The position numbers were made by a program, and so were the translations under genes. This document shows, one piece after another, positions 25,630 to 34,314 of a DNA stretch of 64,000 bases. The stretch lies in NCBI RefSeq assembly GCF_038595055.1, contig NZ_CP152002.1, positions 1,842,501 to 1,906,500 of the forward strand, written 5' to 3'. Source of the DNA: Paenibacillus sp. FSL R7-0345 (lineage in GTDB: Bacteria > Bacillota > Bacilli > Paenibacillales > Paenibacillaceae). Below the pieces are notes generated by a model. The model was not told where the DNA came from. It was given only the letters and a program-made list of their open reading frames with translations, and made no database searches. Within the stretch, counting starts at the first letter, position 1. Each line of letters starts with the position of its first letter.

Positions 25630-26532
25630 GTGCCGTTTGTTCATAAAAAAAGCCGGCGCCTGAACGACATCCTCTTTGAAGGGGCCGTCTATCTTCTGTG
25701 CCTGCTGATCTTTTTAAGTATCGTTTACCCGCTTTATTTTGTTATCATCGCTTCGGTCAGTGACTCAACGCTCGTGTCGACCGGCCAGGTGACGGTTTTC
25801 CCGAAAAATATCAGCTTCTTCGGCTACAACGAAATCTTCAAGGATTCGCGGATCTGGACCGGTTACAGTAACACCATTCTGTATACGGTGCTTGGTACGG
25901 CGGTCAACCTGCTGTTCACACTGCCTGCGGCCTATGTGCTGTCACGGCAGGAATTCCGGGCCAGACGGTTTCTGATGCTGACGTTTGTGATCACGCTGTT
26001 CTTCAACGGCGGGCTGATCCCGACGTATCTGCTGATGAAGGATCTGCATATTACGAATACGATGTGGGTGTTTATTTTTCCGTTCTGTGTCAATGTGTAT
26101 AATCTGATTATTGCGCGTTCCTTCTTTGAAAGCTCACTGCCGAAGGAACTGTTCGAAGCGGCCTCAATTGACGGCTGCAGCCACTTCAAATTTTTCATGA
26201 AGGTTGCCCTCCCGCTCTCCAAAGCAGTGGTGTCGGTAATCGGGCTGTATTATCTGGTGGCGCACTGGAATGATTTTTTCACCGGGCTGATCTATATCCG
26301 CAGCAATGATCTGCAGCCGCTGCAGATTGTACTCCGCGATATTCTGCTCTCCAATCAGGTGTTCTCGCAGGGTGCGGGAGCGGGCGGCTCGGCCGGCGGT
26401 TATGCGCAGCAGTATGCGGATCAGGTCAAATACGGGGTAATCATTGTGTCAACGCTGCCGATTCTGCTGGTGTATCCGTTTATCCAGAAGTATTTTGACA
26501 AAGGCGTTATGATTGGTTCGGTTAAGGGGTGA
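25630..26532 (+). CDS. LplC-type ABC permease
   Basis: A 300-residue permease and partner of the preceding LplB-type protein. VYPLYFVIIASVSD near residue 33 and the EAA loop LFEAASIDGCSHFKFF are family marks, with the typical C-terminal FDKGVMIGSVKG. GTG start after AAGGAGTGG. A bidirectional terminator follows at 26574. Confidence 0.92.
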   Translation: MPFVHKKSRRLNDILFEGAVYLLCLLIFLSIVYPLYFVIIASVSDSTLVSTGQVTVFPKNISFFGYNEIFKDSRIWTGYSNTILYTVLGTAVNLLFTLPAAYVLSRQEFRARRFLMLTFVITLFFNGGLIPTYLLMKDLHITNTMWVFIFPFCVNVYNLIIARSFFESSLPKELFEAASIDGCSHFKFFMKVALPLSKAVVSVIGLYYLVAHWNDFFTGLIYIRSNDLQPLQIVLRDILLSNQVFSQGAGAGGSAGGYAQQYADQVKYGVIIVSTLPILLVYPFIQKYFDKGVMIGSVKG

Positions 26533-26573
26533 GGGTGCTGTCCCCGCGGGCCGGATGAAGGTATGGCAATAAA

Positions 26574-26624
26574 AAGAGGCTATCCCGTTAGCAGTTAAAC
26601 CTGCTTCAGGATAGCCTCTTGTAT
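26574..26624. terminator. Bidirectional terminator between convergent genes
   Basis: AAGAGGCTATCC pairs perfectly with GGATAGCCTCTT, with an inner GCAG/CTGC stem. It separates the importer operon (plus) from the 26628 gene (minus). Confidence 0.75.
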
Positions 26625-26627
26625 GTT

Positions 26628-27158
26628 TTAAGGAGTGTATTGCTGGACAATGGAAGTGATGACGCCATTCTCGATAGTCAGATGATAAGGTGATCCGCTG
26701 AGATCGAACACATCGGTCTTGGCAAATTCCTCAGTGAACTTCTTGAGCGTAATGCTCTCATTCCAGTTGATGTCCAGATCCTCAATCTTGCCGGTGTGGT
26801 CAAAAATTTGCATCGTCACCGCCGCATTGGCTGCTACCGGGTAGTTGCTGAGCGTCTCGCTGTCATTAACGATATAGTAGCCGTCCAGTGCACCGCCAAT
26901 CTCTGCGGCAGCTTCCGGCTCCCGCTCGGCAAAGATACGGTCGGCCTCAGCGCCCTCATACCATTCAACCGGATCCGCTATCAGCTTCAGGCTGCCGTCC
27001 GTGTTTGTCTGCAGTCCGTGGATATATACTGTCAGGTGCTCTGTCTGAGCTCCGCTCTGCGCTTCTGCTGTTGTCCCTGCCGTGCTTGCCGTCGTAATGA
27101 GGGAAAGGAACAGCAGGACCAGCACAGGCAGTAGAACTTTCGGTTTGTTGAGTAACAT
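26628..27158 (-). CDS. Secreted protein of unknown function
   Basis: A 176-residue protein with a signal peptide at 1-33 (cleavage near TAEA-QS) and no lipobox. The mature part is acidic and shows two similar halves that begin around LTVYIHGLQT and VTMQIFDHTG, each with an YxIxN-type segment, but I recognise no domain. It ends ITSIVQQYTP. GGGGGAAATG-type SD precedes the ATG. It is divergent from the YhgE-like gene with about 210 bp between, so shared regulation is possible. Confidence 0.7.
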   Translation of the reverse strand: MLLNKPKVLLPVLVLLFLSLITTASTAGTTAEAQSGAQTEHLTVYIHGLQTNTDGSLKLIADPVEWYEGAEADRIFAEREPEAAAEIGGALDGYYIVNDSETLSNYPVAANAAVTMQIFDHTGKIEDLDINWNESITLKKFTEEFAKTDVFDLSGSPYHLTIENGVITSIVQQYTP

Positions 27159-27371
27159 CTTATCATTTCCCCCTTGGCAAAATATAATCCAAAAAAATTG
27201 CTCATATTCATTCTTTACCCGCCCCCCTATTGTTCAAACGGGGGATGTACCGTTATTAACGTTGATTTGCAGAAAATGTTGCAATTATTTTTTGGGGCAG
27301 GGGCGGTTTGTAAAAACTTTCTTCCCGGGGCATATTAAAATATCCAAAAAACGGGCGGAAGGTGAGCAGGT

Positions 27372-30134
27372 TTGAGAAATATTTGGCGGATCTATAAGAG
27401 CGACTGGCGGAATCTGTTCAAGGTTCCCATAGCGGTACTGCTGATTGCGGCTCTTGTTGTACTGCCCTCAGTCTACGACTGGGTGAATATCGCGGCCGTA
27501 TGGAACCCCTACAGTAATACTTCCGGAATCCGGATTGCCGTGTCGAGTCTGGACCGGGGGGCTGAGGTTAAGGGCAGGAGCTTTAATATCGGCGATGAGG
27601 TGCTTGCCAGCCTGCAGACCAACCATTCACTGGGCTGGACTTTTGTGGAGGCGGATGCAGCGGTTGCCGGTGTCCGGCGCGGAGATTATTATGCCAGCAT
27701 CCTGATTCCCGCCGACTTCTCGCAGCGGATGGCCGGAATCCTGGAAGGCAGGCTGATAAAGCCTGAGGTGCAATATACCGTCAATGAAAAAATAAATGCG
27801 ATCGCCCCAAAGATTACGGAGAAAGGCGCCTCGACGGTTACCGCACAAATCAGTGAGAAATTTACGGAAACGCTCAGCGGTACAGTACTGACTGCCTTAA
27901 AAGAGATTGATCAGGAATTCCAGTCAGAGCTTCCGGTCATCCGCCGGGTGGAGCAAGGGCTGTTCCGGCTTGAAGACAGTCTGCCGGAGATTGAGAAGGC
28001 GGGCCGGCTGGTGCTGAAGCTGCAGCAGGACTGGCCGGAAATTGCCGCTTCCGCCTCACGGATCGCCGCACTTCAGGATAAGCTGCCGCTGGCCGGACAG
28101 GCTGGTGCGGCAGCGGAACTGCTGGATGCGCACTGGTCGCAGATCAGCACTGCCGCCGGTCTGCTGCAGAATCTGGAGGAACGTCTGCCTGATCTGGAGA
28201 AGGCTGCGGGGCTTGTTACGGAGCTGGACAGCCGCTTCAGCGAAGTGGATGATGTGCTGGAACGGGCTTCCGGAGGATTGGCAGATGCGAAGGAGATTGT
28301 AGGTACGGCAGCACAGACATTGCCGCAGGCAGACAGGCTGGCTGAAGCCGGAAGCAGCTTCGGCCGGGAGCTGGAGCAGTTCCTGGCGGAGAGCAGTACG
28401 GCGTTCACTGCCGTACCGGAGGCGGTGCTGCAGAATCTGTATCTCCTGCAGCAGGCGGCGGATGCTGCGGTGCAGCTGGCCGGGCAGATGCCGGCAGCGG
28501 GTGCAGAAGCAAGCGGAGAGCAGGCGGCACGACAGCAGAATGGCACGGAAAGCACCGGGGCAGAGGCTCCGGTGGTACGGCTGCTTACGGGTCCGCAGAC
28601 GGATGAAGCTGACGGGCTCAGGCAAGCCGCGGACCGCCTGGCTGCAGGCAGCGAGATGCTGGCGCATACCTCCAAGCTGCTCCGTGCCGTTGATGCGCTC
28701 ACGCCAGAAGCTGTGGGCGACGGCGATTTGAGTGCGCTGAGCGCAGCGCGTGCCCGGTTCTCCGCTGCCGCTTCACAAGCCGGCAGTCTGGCCGACGCGC
28801 TGCAGGGCGGCTCCCGGCCGGGCAGTGCCGAATGGCAGCAGCTCAGCCTTACAGCCGGTCAGGCGAGGCTTGCTGCCGACAGTCTGCTGTCCGGCTTCGG
28901 AGCAGAGACACTGCCGGCAATTCAGACCGGCCTGCAGCAGCTGAGCAGCAATGCCCGGTTGGCTGCCCAGGCACTGCAGCAGGCTCCCGCGCGGCTGGAA
29001 GCGCTGGATACGATGCTGGAGGAAGCGGGGAGTGTCATCCTGTCCGGCCAGCAGGCGCTGACTGCGCTGCAGCAGCACTTGCCTGCCATCCGCAAAGAGG
29101 TGCACGCTGCGGCAGGCAGTATAGCTGGCCATATGGCAGCGTTGGACAGCTTTGCCCGCAATGAGCTGCCGCGTATTCTGGCTGCACTGCCCGCCGCCGG
29201 CAGTGCAGTGCATGAGGCCGCCGAATTTGCCCGCAATGAGCTGCCGGCCGCAGAGCAAAAGTTCCGCGCTGCTGCTGATCTGATCCGCACCGGGCTTCCG
29301 CGGGCGGATCTGGGGGTGCAGCGGGCCGCCTCGCTGGTCCGGGATGATCTGCCTACACTGGAGGAAGCAGTCCGCAAAGCGGCAGATACGGTCCGGCGGG
29401 TCAAAGAAGAGGTTAATTTGGATGAAATTGCCCAGCTGCTGGGCGGGGACATTAAGAATAAAAGCGATTTTCTGGCGAACCCGGTCGTGCTGGCTGAGCA
29501 TCAGCTGTATCCGATCCCCAATTACGGCTCGGCTATGACGCCTTTCTACGTTGTATTGTCACTGTGGGTTGGAGGAACCCTGCTCATTTCACTTTTACGT
29601 ACCGGAGTCGACACGGGGGGCAGGCAGTACCGGGGATATGAGCTGTATTTCGGCCGTCTGTTTACCTTTGTGACTGTAGGTATTTTGCAGGCGCTGGTTG
29701 CAGTATTGGGGAATCTGTTTATACTCCATTGCTACGTCGCCGATAAGGTCTGGTTTGTCCTCTTCGCCGTGCTGATCAGTATGGTGTTCGTCACGATTGT
29801 ATTCACGCTCGTCTCTGTGTTCGGGAATATCGGCAAAGGCATTGCAATTGTGTTCATGATCCTGCAATTTTCCAGCTCGGGCGGCACCTTTCCGGTCAGC
29901 ACAACCGGACATTTCTTTCAGGTGCTGAATCCGTTTATGCCGTTCACCTATGCCATCAGCCTGCTGCGCGAGGCGGTGGGCGGCATTCTGCCGGAGGTGG
30001 CTGTCCGCGATTCGCTGCGTCTTGTCCTCTTCGGCCTGCTGGCGCTGCTCCTGGCTCTGACCTTACAAAAACCGCTTGCCCCCTTTATCCGCAAATCTGC
30101 TGAGCAGGCAGAGAAGTCAAAGCTGATTTCGTAA
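27372..30134 (+). CDS. YhgE/Pip-family large membrane protein
   Basis: A 920-residue protein. One N-terminal membrane helix (about 20-42) is followed by a YhgE/Pip ectodomain, then a very long Ala/Leu/Gln-rich helical stalk (about 190-690), and finally an ABC-2-like membrane domain with five or six helices (about 715-900). Relatives include the Lactococcus phage infection protein and type VII secretion-associated EsaA-like proteins. The stalk shows repeated phrases (FARNELP appears twice, LVRDDLPTLEEA similar), suggesting internal duplication. TTG start after GAAGGTGAG. No type VII genes are nearby. Confidence 0.85.
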   Translation: MRNIWRIYKSDWRNLFKVPIAVLLIAALVVLPSVYDWVNIAAVWNPYSNTSGIRIAVSSLDRGAEVKGRSFNIGDEVLASLQTNHSLGWTFVEADAAVAGVRRGDYYASILIPADFSQRMAGILEGRLIKPEVQYTVNEKINAIAPKITEKGASTVTAQISEKFTETLSGTVLTALKEIDQEFQSELPVIRRVEQGLFRLEDSLPEIEKAGRLVLKLQQDWPEIAASASRIAALQDKLPLAGQAGAAAELLDAHWSQISTAAGLLQNLEERLPDLEKAAGLVTELDSRFSEVDDVLERASGGLADAKEIVGTAAQTLPQADRLAEAGSSFGRELEQFLAESSTAFTAVPEAVLQNLYLLQQAADAAVQLAGQMPAAGAEASGEQAARQQNGTESTGAEAPVVRLLTGPQTDEADGLRQAADRLAAGSEMLAHTSKLLRAVDALTPEAVGDGDLSALSAARARFSAAASQAGSLADALQGGSRPGSAEWQQLSLTAGQARLAADSLLSGFGAETLPAIQTGLQQLSSNARLAAQALQQAPARLEALDTMLEEAGSVILSGQQALTALQQHLPAIRKEVHAAAGSIAGHMAALDSFARNELPRILAALPAAGSAVHEAAEFARNELPAAEQKFRAAADLIRTGLPRADLGVQRAASLVRDDLPTLEEAVRKAADTVRRVKEEVNLDEIAQLLGGDIKNKSDFLANPVVLAEHQLYPIPNYGSAMTPFYVVLSLWVGGTLLISLLRTGVDTGGRQYRGYELYFGRLFTFVTVGILQALVAVLGNLFILHCYVADKVWFVLFAVLISMVFVTIVFTLVSVFGNIGKGIAIVFMILQFSSSGGTFPVSTTGHFFQVLNPFMPFTYAISLLREAVGGILPEVAVRDSLRLVLFGLLALLLALTLQKPLAPFIRKSAEQAEKSKLIS

Positions 30135-30168
30135 GTCTATCATCCATGCAGCAGCGCTGAACAGCAAA

Positions 30169-30202
30169 CAGAGCAGCGGTCCCCTTAGGAACCGCTGCTC
30201 TG
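30169..30202. terminator. Hairpin between convergent genes (probable terminator)
   Basis: CAGAGCAGCGGT pairs perfectly with ACCGCTGCTCTG around a CCCCTTAGGA loop. T runs on either side are weak, so termination efficiency is uncertain. Confidence 0.55.
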
Positions 30203-30244
30203 CTATGTCTATCCGGCTGTTGCTAATTTCAGCCGGTCAGCCTT

Positions 30245-31219
30245 TTACCTCGCCGGGGCGAAATCGGCCACCTGGCTCAGGATGCTGTCGATCGTCTTCA
30301 GCGTGTCCGGCTGGAGGACGATGTCCACGGCCTGCGCATTTTCTTCGACCTGTGCAGGCTTGCTTGCCCCGATCAGCGCGGAGCTGACGCCCGGCTGGCG
30401 GAGCACCCAGGCCAGCGCGAGCTGCGACAGCTTCACGCCGAGGCCGGCGGCGACTTCATCGAGCTGGGCCACAACGCCCAGCACATCGTCGCGCAGGTAG
30501 CTGCGGATGACGCCGTTGACCGAGTCATCGGCGCCGCGCGTGCCTGCCGGGGCCTGCTGGCCCGGCTTGTACTTGCCGGTCAGGATGCCCTGGGCCAGCG
30601 GGGAGAAGACCACCTGTCCCAGCCCGGCTTCCCGGGAAGCCTCGAGTACTTCCTGTTCGATATAGCGCTCGAACATGTTGTAGATCGGCTGGTTGGAGGC
30701 CAGCGGACGCAGGTTCAGCCGGCGGCTGATGCCGCTGGCCGTGGCGATCTGCGCCGCGCTCCATTCGCTGACAGCGGAGTAGAGGATTTTGCCCTGGGCG
30801 GTGAGGTCATCCAGCGCCCGCAGCGTTTCTTCCACCGGTGTGTCCTGGTCAAAACGGTGGCAGAAATAGACGTCGATGTAATCGGTACCAAGCCGGCGCA
30901 GACTGGCTTCGCATTGTTCCATGATATGCTTGCGCGACAGGCCGCGGTCGTTCACGCCATCGCCCATCGGGAAGAATACTTTGGTACTCAGCACATAATC
31001 GGAGCGTTTATACTGGCTGAGCGCGGCTCCGATCGCTTTTTCCCCTTCACCGCGGTTATAGGCATTGGCTGTGTCGAAGAAATTGATACCGCATTCAAAA
31101 GCTGCAGCCACACATTCATCAGCAGCCTTCTGCTCTGCCGCAGTCCCGTAAGTCAGCCAGCTGCCCAGTCCAATCTCACTTACCTTTAACCCCGTATTGC
31201 CAAGCCGTCTGTATTTCAT
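30245..31219 (-). CDS. Aldo/keto reductase
   Basis: A 324-residue NADPH-dependent reductase of the AKR family, most like the voltage-gated potassium channel beta-subunit/YrpG branch. The catalytic tetrad is visible: D in FFDTANAY, Y in the same segment, K in LSTKVFFP and H in YFCHRFD. The N-terminal MKYRRLGNTGLKVSEIGLG is characteristic. The substrate is unknown. Monocistronic. GC content is higher than that of most neighbours, most clearly in its 3' half. Confidence 0.93.
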   Translation of the reverse strand: MKYRRLGNTGLKVSEIGLGSWLTYGTAAEQKAADECVAAAFECGINFFDTANAYNRGEGEKAIGAALSQYKRSDYVLSTKVFFPMGDGVNDRGLSRKHIMEQCEASLRRLGTDYIDVYFCHRFDQDTPVEETLRALDDLTAQGKILYSAVSEWSAAQIATASGISRRLNLRPLASNQPIYNMFERYIEQEVLEASREAGLGQVVFSPLAQGILTGKYKPGQQAPAGTRGADDSVNGVIRSYLRDDVLGVVAQLDEVAAGLGVKLSQLALAWVLRQPGVSSALIGASKPAQVEENAQAVDIVLQPDTLKTIDSILSQVADFAPAR

Positions 31220-31312
31220 CCTGTTCCATTCCTCTCTGAACCTTTAAGGTAGTAGTTTCGAAACAATCAAGTTAATAGTATCACAACTTTATATGGTAAC
31301 GGCATGTAGAGT

Positions 31313-31321
31313 TGCTATAAT
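31313..31321 (+). promoter_or_regulatory. Extended -10 promoter element
   Basis: TGCTATAAT matches the extended -10 consensus TGNTATAAT. The -35 region 17 bp upstream (ATGGTA) is poor, as is common with extended -10 promoters. It lies 85 bp before the remnant frame at 31406. Confidence 0.5.
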
Positions 31322-31405
31322 TGGGAGAGAATCCGCGCTGACCAGCCGGAAATATGTGCAGGAAGTGTAGATACAAACCAAATTCTACCAGGAGTGTGAG
31401 AAGGC

Positions 31406-31522
31406 ATGTCTATCCCTTTTTCCGGATCTAACAAAGTCATTCTGTTTCAGGGGGATCTGATTGCGAAGCAGTGGCTGAAGGTTGTGGGGGAAAGCGGTAT
31501 TTTGAATAACAGCTCTCTTTAG
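31406..31522 (+). pseudogene. Short remnant resembling the N-terminus of an SGNH hydrolase
   Basis: A 38-codon frame with an AAGG-type SD. Residues 1-20 read MSIPFSGSNKVILFQGDLIA, close to the usual SGNH/GDSL opening (KVILFQGDSIT), but the catalytic serine of GDSIT is replaced by leucine and the frame stops after 38 codons. The tail WLKVVGESGIL may be the C-terminus of the same gene joined by deletion. It could also be a genuine small peptide; the remnant interpretation is by eye and uncertain. Confidence 0.4.
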
Positions 31523-31739
31523 CATGACAGATTTCCGGAGTTCCGCAGTCTCTGTCCGTTACGGGATGCCTCAGGCAAAAGGTCTAACCCGGAGCCCCGG
31601 GACACTTGATGCAATGCAAATTCTTCCTTAACAGATAATCCGCAGACATGCTAATATAATGACAGACAGGGTTGAAAGCCCTTACTTTATCGCGGGCCGC
31701 CATGGTATGGTTTTGCGGACAAGGGGAGGAAGAGGCCGC

Positions 31740-33509
31740 GTGCAGTGGCTGCAAACAAGGTTGAAATTTAATACGCTCAGGAATCAGATGCTGCTCGGTT
31801 TCCTCGCTGTCATGCTGTTTATTCTTACGCTGGTCGGCTATCTTACTTTTCATTCAGTCTCGACCCTGCTTAAAAATAACGCCGAAAAACATATTCAGCA
31901 AACGGCTGTTCAGGCAAACGGCCGTCTGGAAGGCATCCTGGAACAGATCAACTCTCTGACGACGCTTGTGTCGACCAATGAGTATATCCAGCAGCTGCTG
32001 CTGCGTGATGTGGAGGGTCAGGCGCCAACCTTTGCGGAGCGGCAGGCCTTGCCGCCCGTTATTAACCTGGTCCAGCTATACACGGACGGTATCAAATCCG
32101 TTGAGCTCTACAACCAAAAGGGCACGAGGCTGTATCCGCTCGACGGAAGCAGCCTGAGAGGGAAGGTGCCTGAAGACCTGATCGAGCTGGCAACCAGAAA
32201 GGAGGGCAGTCTCGTCTGGTACGGGATTGATCCGCTTGACCCTAACTCCCTGCTGGCGGTCCGGCAGATCAGTCTGATCGACCGCTATTTTACGACAGGC
32301 GGCTATTTGCTTATCCGAGCCGACCGCGGCAAGTTTGCACTGGAAGACTCATTATCCGCGGAGGGGGAGAAAGAGACGATCCTGCTTCTCGCTTCCGACG
32401 GCCGGCTTATCACCTCAAACGATGATACCATTTCGCAGGAAACAGCAGCCTTGCTTGCCGGAAAATCGGGGGATCAGACAGCGTCGATCGGCAACCGTTC
32501 CTTTGTCGTGGTCAAACAGCGTTCCGCCGTAACCGGATGGACGCTGCTTATCCTGACACCGGTTAACGTCATCACCCAGGGGATTTCGGTCCTGCGGACG
32601 ACGATTGTTGTATCGGCTATTATCGGCACTGTACTGTTTACCGTGCTTTCTTTTTTCCTGTCCACCCTCATTACCCGGCCTGTATTCAAGCTGATCAAAG
32701 CGATGAGAAGCACCCGGCTCGGCATTCTGAAGCCCACTGAATATGCATCATCCACTATGGAAATTCAGGAGCTGAATTATTCCTATAACAAAATGGTGGA
32801 CAACATTAACGAGCTGATCCAGCTGGTGTATGAGAAAGAGCTGTCCCGGAGCCACACGGAGCTCAAAGCGCTGCAGGCCCAGATCAATCCGCATTTTCTG
32901 TTCAATACACTGGATGTGCTGTACTGGTCGCTGGTGGATAAAGAGGAGGATGAGCTGGCAGGCTATGTTGTCGCGATGTCTGATTTATTCCGTTATACCA
33001 TTACAGGACAGAGTGAGGAGGGCTGGGTGAAGCTCCGCGATGAGCTGGAGCATATCGCCCGGTATCTGTTCATCATGAAGGTACGGTTTGAAGACCGGCT
33101 GGAATGGGAGATTGAAGCTGCTCCCGAAGCGCAGGATACAGAGCTGCCGAGGCTTCTGCTGCAGCCGCTTGTAGAGAATGCTATTTTGCATGGAGTGGAG
33201 AGCAGGATTGAGCCGGGCCGGGTGAAGCTGACGGTTGCCCGCAAGGGTGAGCGGATTGCCATCACTGTGGAGGACGACGGAACCGGTATGGATGAAGAGA
33301 AGCTGTCCTCCCTGATGAATGAGCTGGAAAGCGGAAAGGTATCCTCTGCAAAAGCTTCCGGGGTCGGCATTGCCAATGTGCAGAAGCGGCTGCAGCTGTT
33401 TTTTCCGGGAACGGGGGAGCAAGCTGCAGCCATGCGGATCGACAGCCGGAAGGGCCAAGGCACCACCATCAGCATCCAAATACCTGTCCGAGGAGGCACA
33501 AGGCCATGA
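31740..33509 (+). CDS. YesM-type sensor histidine kinase
   Basis: A 589-residue membrane kinase: membrane helix at about 17-38, extracellular Cache-like sensor to about 285, second helix, HAMP-like linker, then the His_kinase domain with H385 in QINPHFLFNTLD and a HATPase domain with N480 in VENAILHG and DDGTGM. The frame opens at ATG 31659, but that ATG overlaps a TATAAT box and lacks an SD, whereas GTG 31740 follows AGGGGAGGA at 31722-31730. Overlaps its response regulator by 4 nt. Such pairs usually control sugar uptake genes. Confidence 0.9.
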   Translation: MQWLQTRLKFNTLRNQMLLGFLAVMLFILTLVGYLTFHSVSTLLKNNAEKHIQQTAVQANGRLEGILEQINSLTTLVSTNEYIQQLLLRDVEGQAPTFAERQALPPVINLVQLYTDGIKSVELYNQKGTRLYPLDGSSLRGKVPEDLIELATRKEGSLVWYGIDPLDPNSLLAVRQISLIDRYFTTGGYLLIRADRGKFALEDSLSAEGEKETILLLASDGRLITSNDDTISQETAALLAGKSGDQTASIGNRSFVVVKQRSAVTGWTLLILTPVNVITQGISVLRTTIVVSAIIGTVLFTVLSFFLSTLITRPVFKLIKAMRSTRLGILKPTEYASSTMEIQELNYSYNKMVDNINELIQLVYEKELSRSHTELKALQAQINPHFLFNTLDVLYWSLVDKEEDELAGYVVAMSDLFRYTITGQSEEGWVKLRDELEHIARYLFIMKVRFEDRLEWEIEAAPEAQDTELPRLLLQPLVENAILHGVESRIEPGRVKLTVARKGERIAITVEDDGTGMDEEKLSSLMNELESGKVSSAKASGVGIANVQKRLQLFFPGTGEQAAAMRIDSRKGQGTTISIQIPVRGGTRP

Positions 33510-34306
33510 GGAGCCGAAATATTCTTATCGTCGATGATGAACCGAAATCAAGGGAAGGATTAAAGAAGATGCTGGGGGTATGGTCTGCCGGCCAGTTTGA
33601 GGTGCTTACTGCCAGCAATGGCGTGGACGCGCTGCAGATTCTTGAGCAGATTCCAGTCGAGCTGATGATAACCGATATCCGCATGCCGGAAATCACCGGT
33701 CTTGCCCTGGTCAGCCAATTGCGGGAGCGGGGAATCCAGTCACAGCCGTCGGTTATTCTTATTTCCGGTCATGCCCAGTTCGAGTACGCCCAGCAGGCGA
33801 TTCATCTGTCTGTTGTGGACTATTTACTGAAGCCTGTCAGCCGGGACAAGCTGGTGGAATCGGTGGAAAAAGCCCTGAAGGCAGGCGAGGAACGGGAGCA
33901 CCTCCTCTTCATGCGGAAGACCGCCGATCCGCAGCTGATGGCCATCAGAAATGAGGAGGCCGCCTTAAGCGACCCGGTCCGCCAGGCCATTCAATTCGTG
34001 GAGATGCATATGGAAGAGGCAATCAGCCTGCAGGAGGTCGCCGGGCTTGTGCATCTGAACAGCAGTTATTTCAGCGCGCTTTTCAAGGAGCAGTGCCAGA
34101 TGAATTTCAGCGAATATGTCGCCCGCAGAAAATTGCAGAAGGCGAAGGAAATGCTGCTGCGAACCAATCTGCCTATAGCTGAAATTGCCGGACGTACCGG
34201 TTACCAGGCCGTGAAATATTTTAATAAGCTGTTCAAAGAGCACGAAGGAATGAGCCCGGGGCAGTACCGGTCCATGAGGAACGAGACGAAAGCGGAAGTC
34301 AATTAA
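33506..34306 (+). CDS. YesN-type response regulator (receiver + AraC)
   Basis: A 266-residue regulator: receiver domain with D10-D11, phosphoacceptor D57 (ITDIRMP) and K109 (LLKPV), then an AraC-type double helix-turn-helix at about 155-258. At 266 residues it is compact; many Paenibacillus YesN proteins exceed 500 residues because of a long middle linker, which is missing here. Start and stop overlap the kinase in ATGA. Probably activates the binding protein just downstream and the importer at 35837. Confidence 0.93.
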   Translation: MRSRNILIVDDEPKSREGLKKMLGVWSAGQFEVLTASNGVDALQILEQIPVELMITDIRMPEITGLALVSQLRERGIQSQPSVILISGHAQFEYAQQAIHLSVVDYLLKPVSRDKLVESVEKALKAGEEREHLLFMRKTADPQLMAIRNEEAALSDPVRQAIQFVEMHMEEAISLQEVAGLVHLNSSYFSALFKEQCQMNFSEYVARRKLQKAKEMLLRTNLPIAEIAGRTGYQAVKYFNKLFKEHEGMSPGQYRSMRNETKAEVN

Positions 34307-34314
34307 CGGCTTGA

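Larger units (their letters stand above)
31220..31739. other. Intergenic region before the two-component system
   Basis: About 520 bp. It holds an extended -10 promoter (31313-31321), a short frame resembling a hydrolase remnant (31406-31522) and TATAAT at 31655-31660 that may be the promoter of the kinase gene. Nothing else is supported. Confidence 0.5.

Noticed and set aside
28056..28702. Long antisense frames inside the YhgE-like gene
   Set aside because: High-GC, Ala/Leu-rich coding DNA produces open frames on the other strand; no SD or family match.
31659..31739. ATG 31659 as the start of the sensor kinase
   Set aside because: It overlaps a TATAAT box, lacks an SD and adds a non-typical 27-residue tail before the membrane helix; GTG 31740 has a strong SD.
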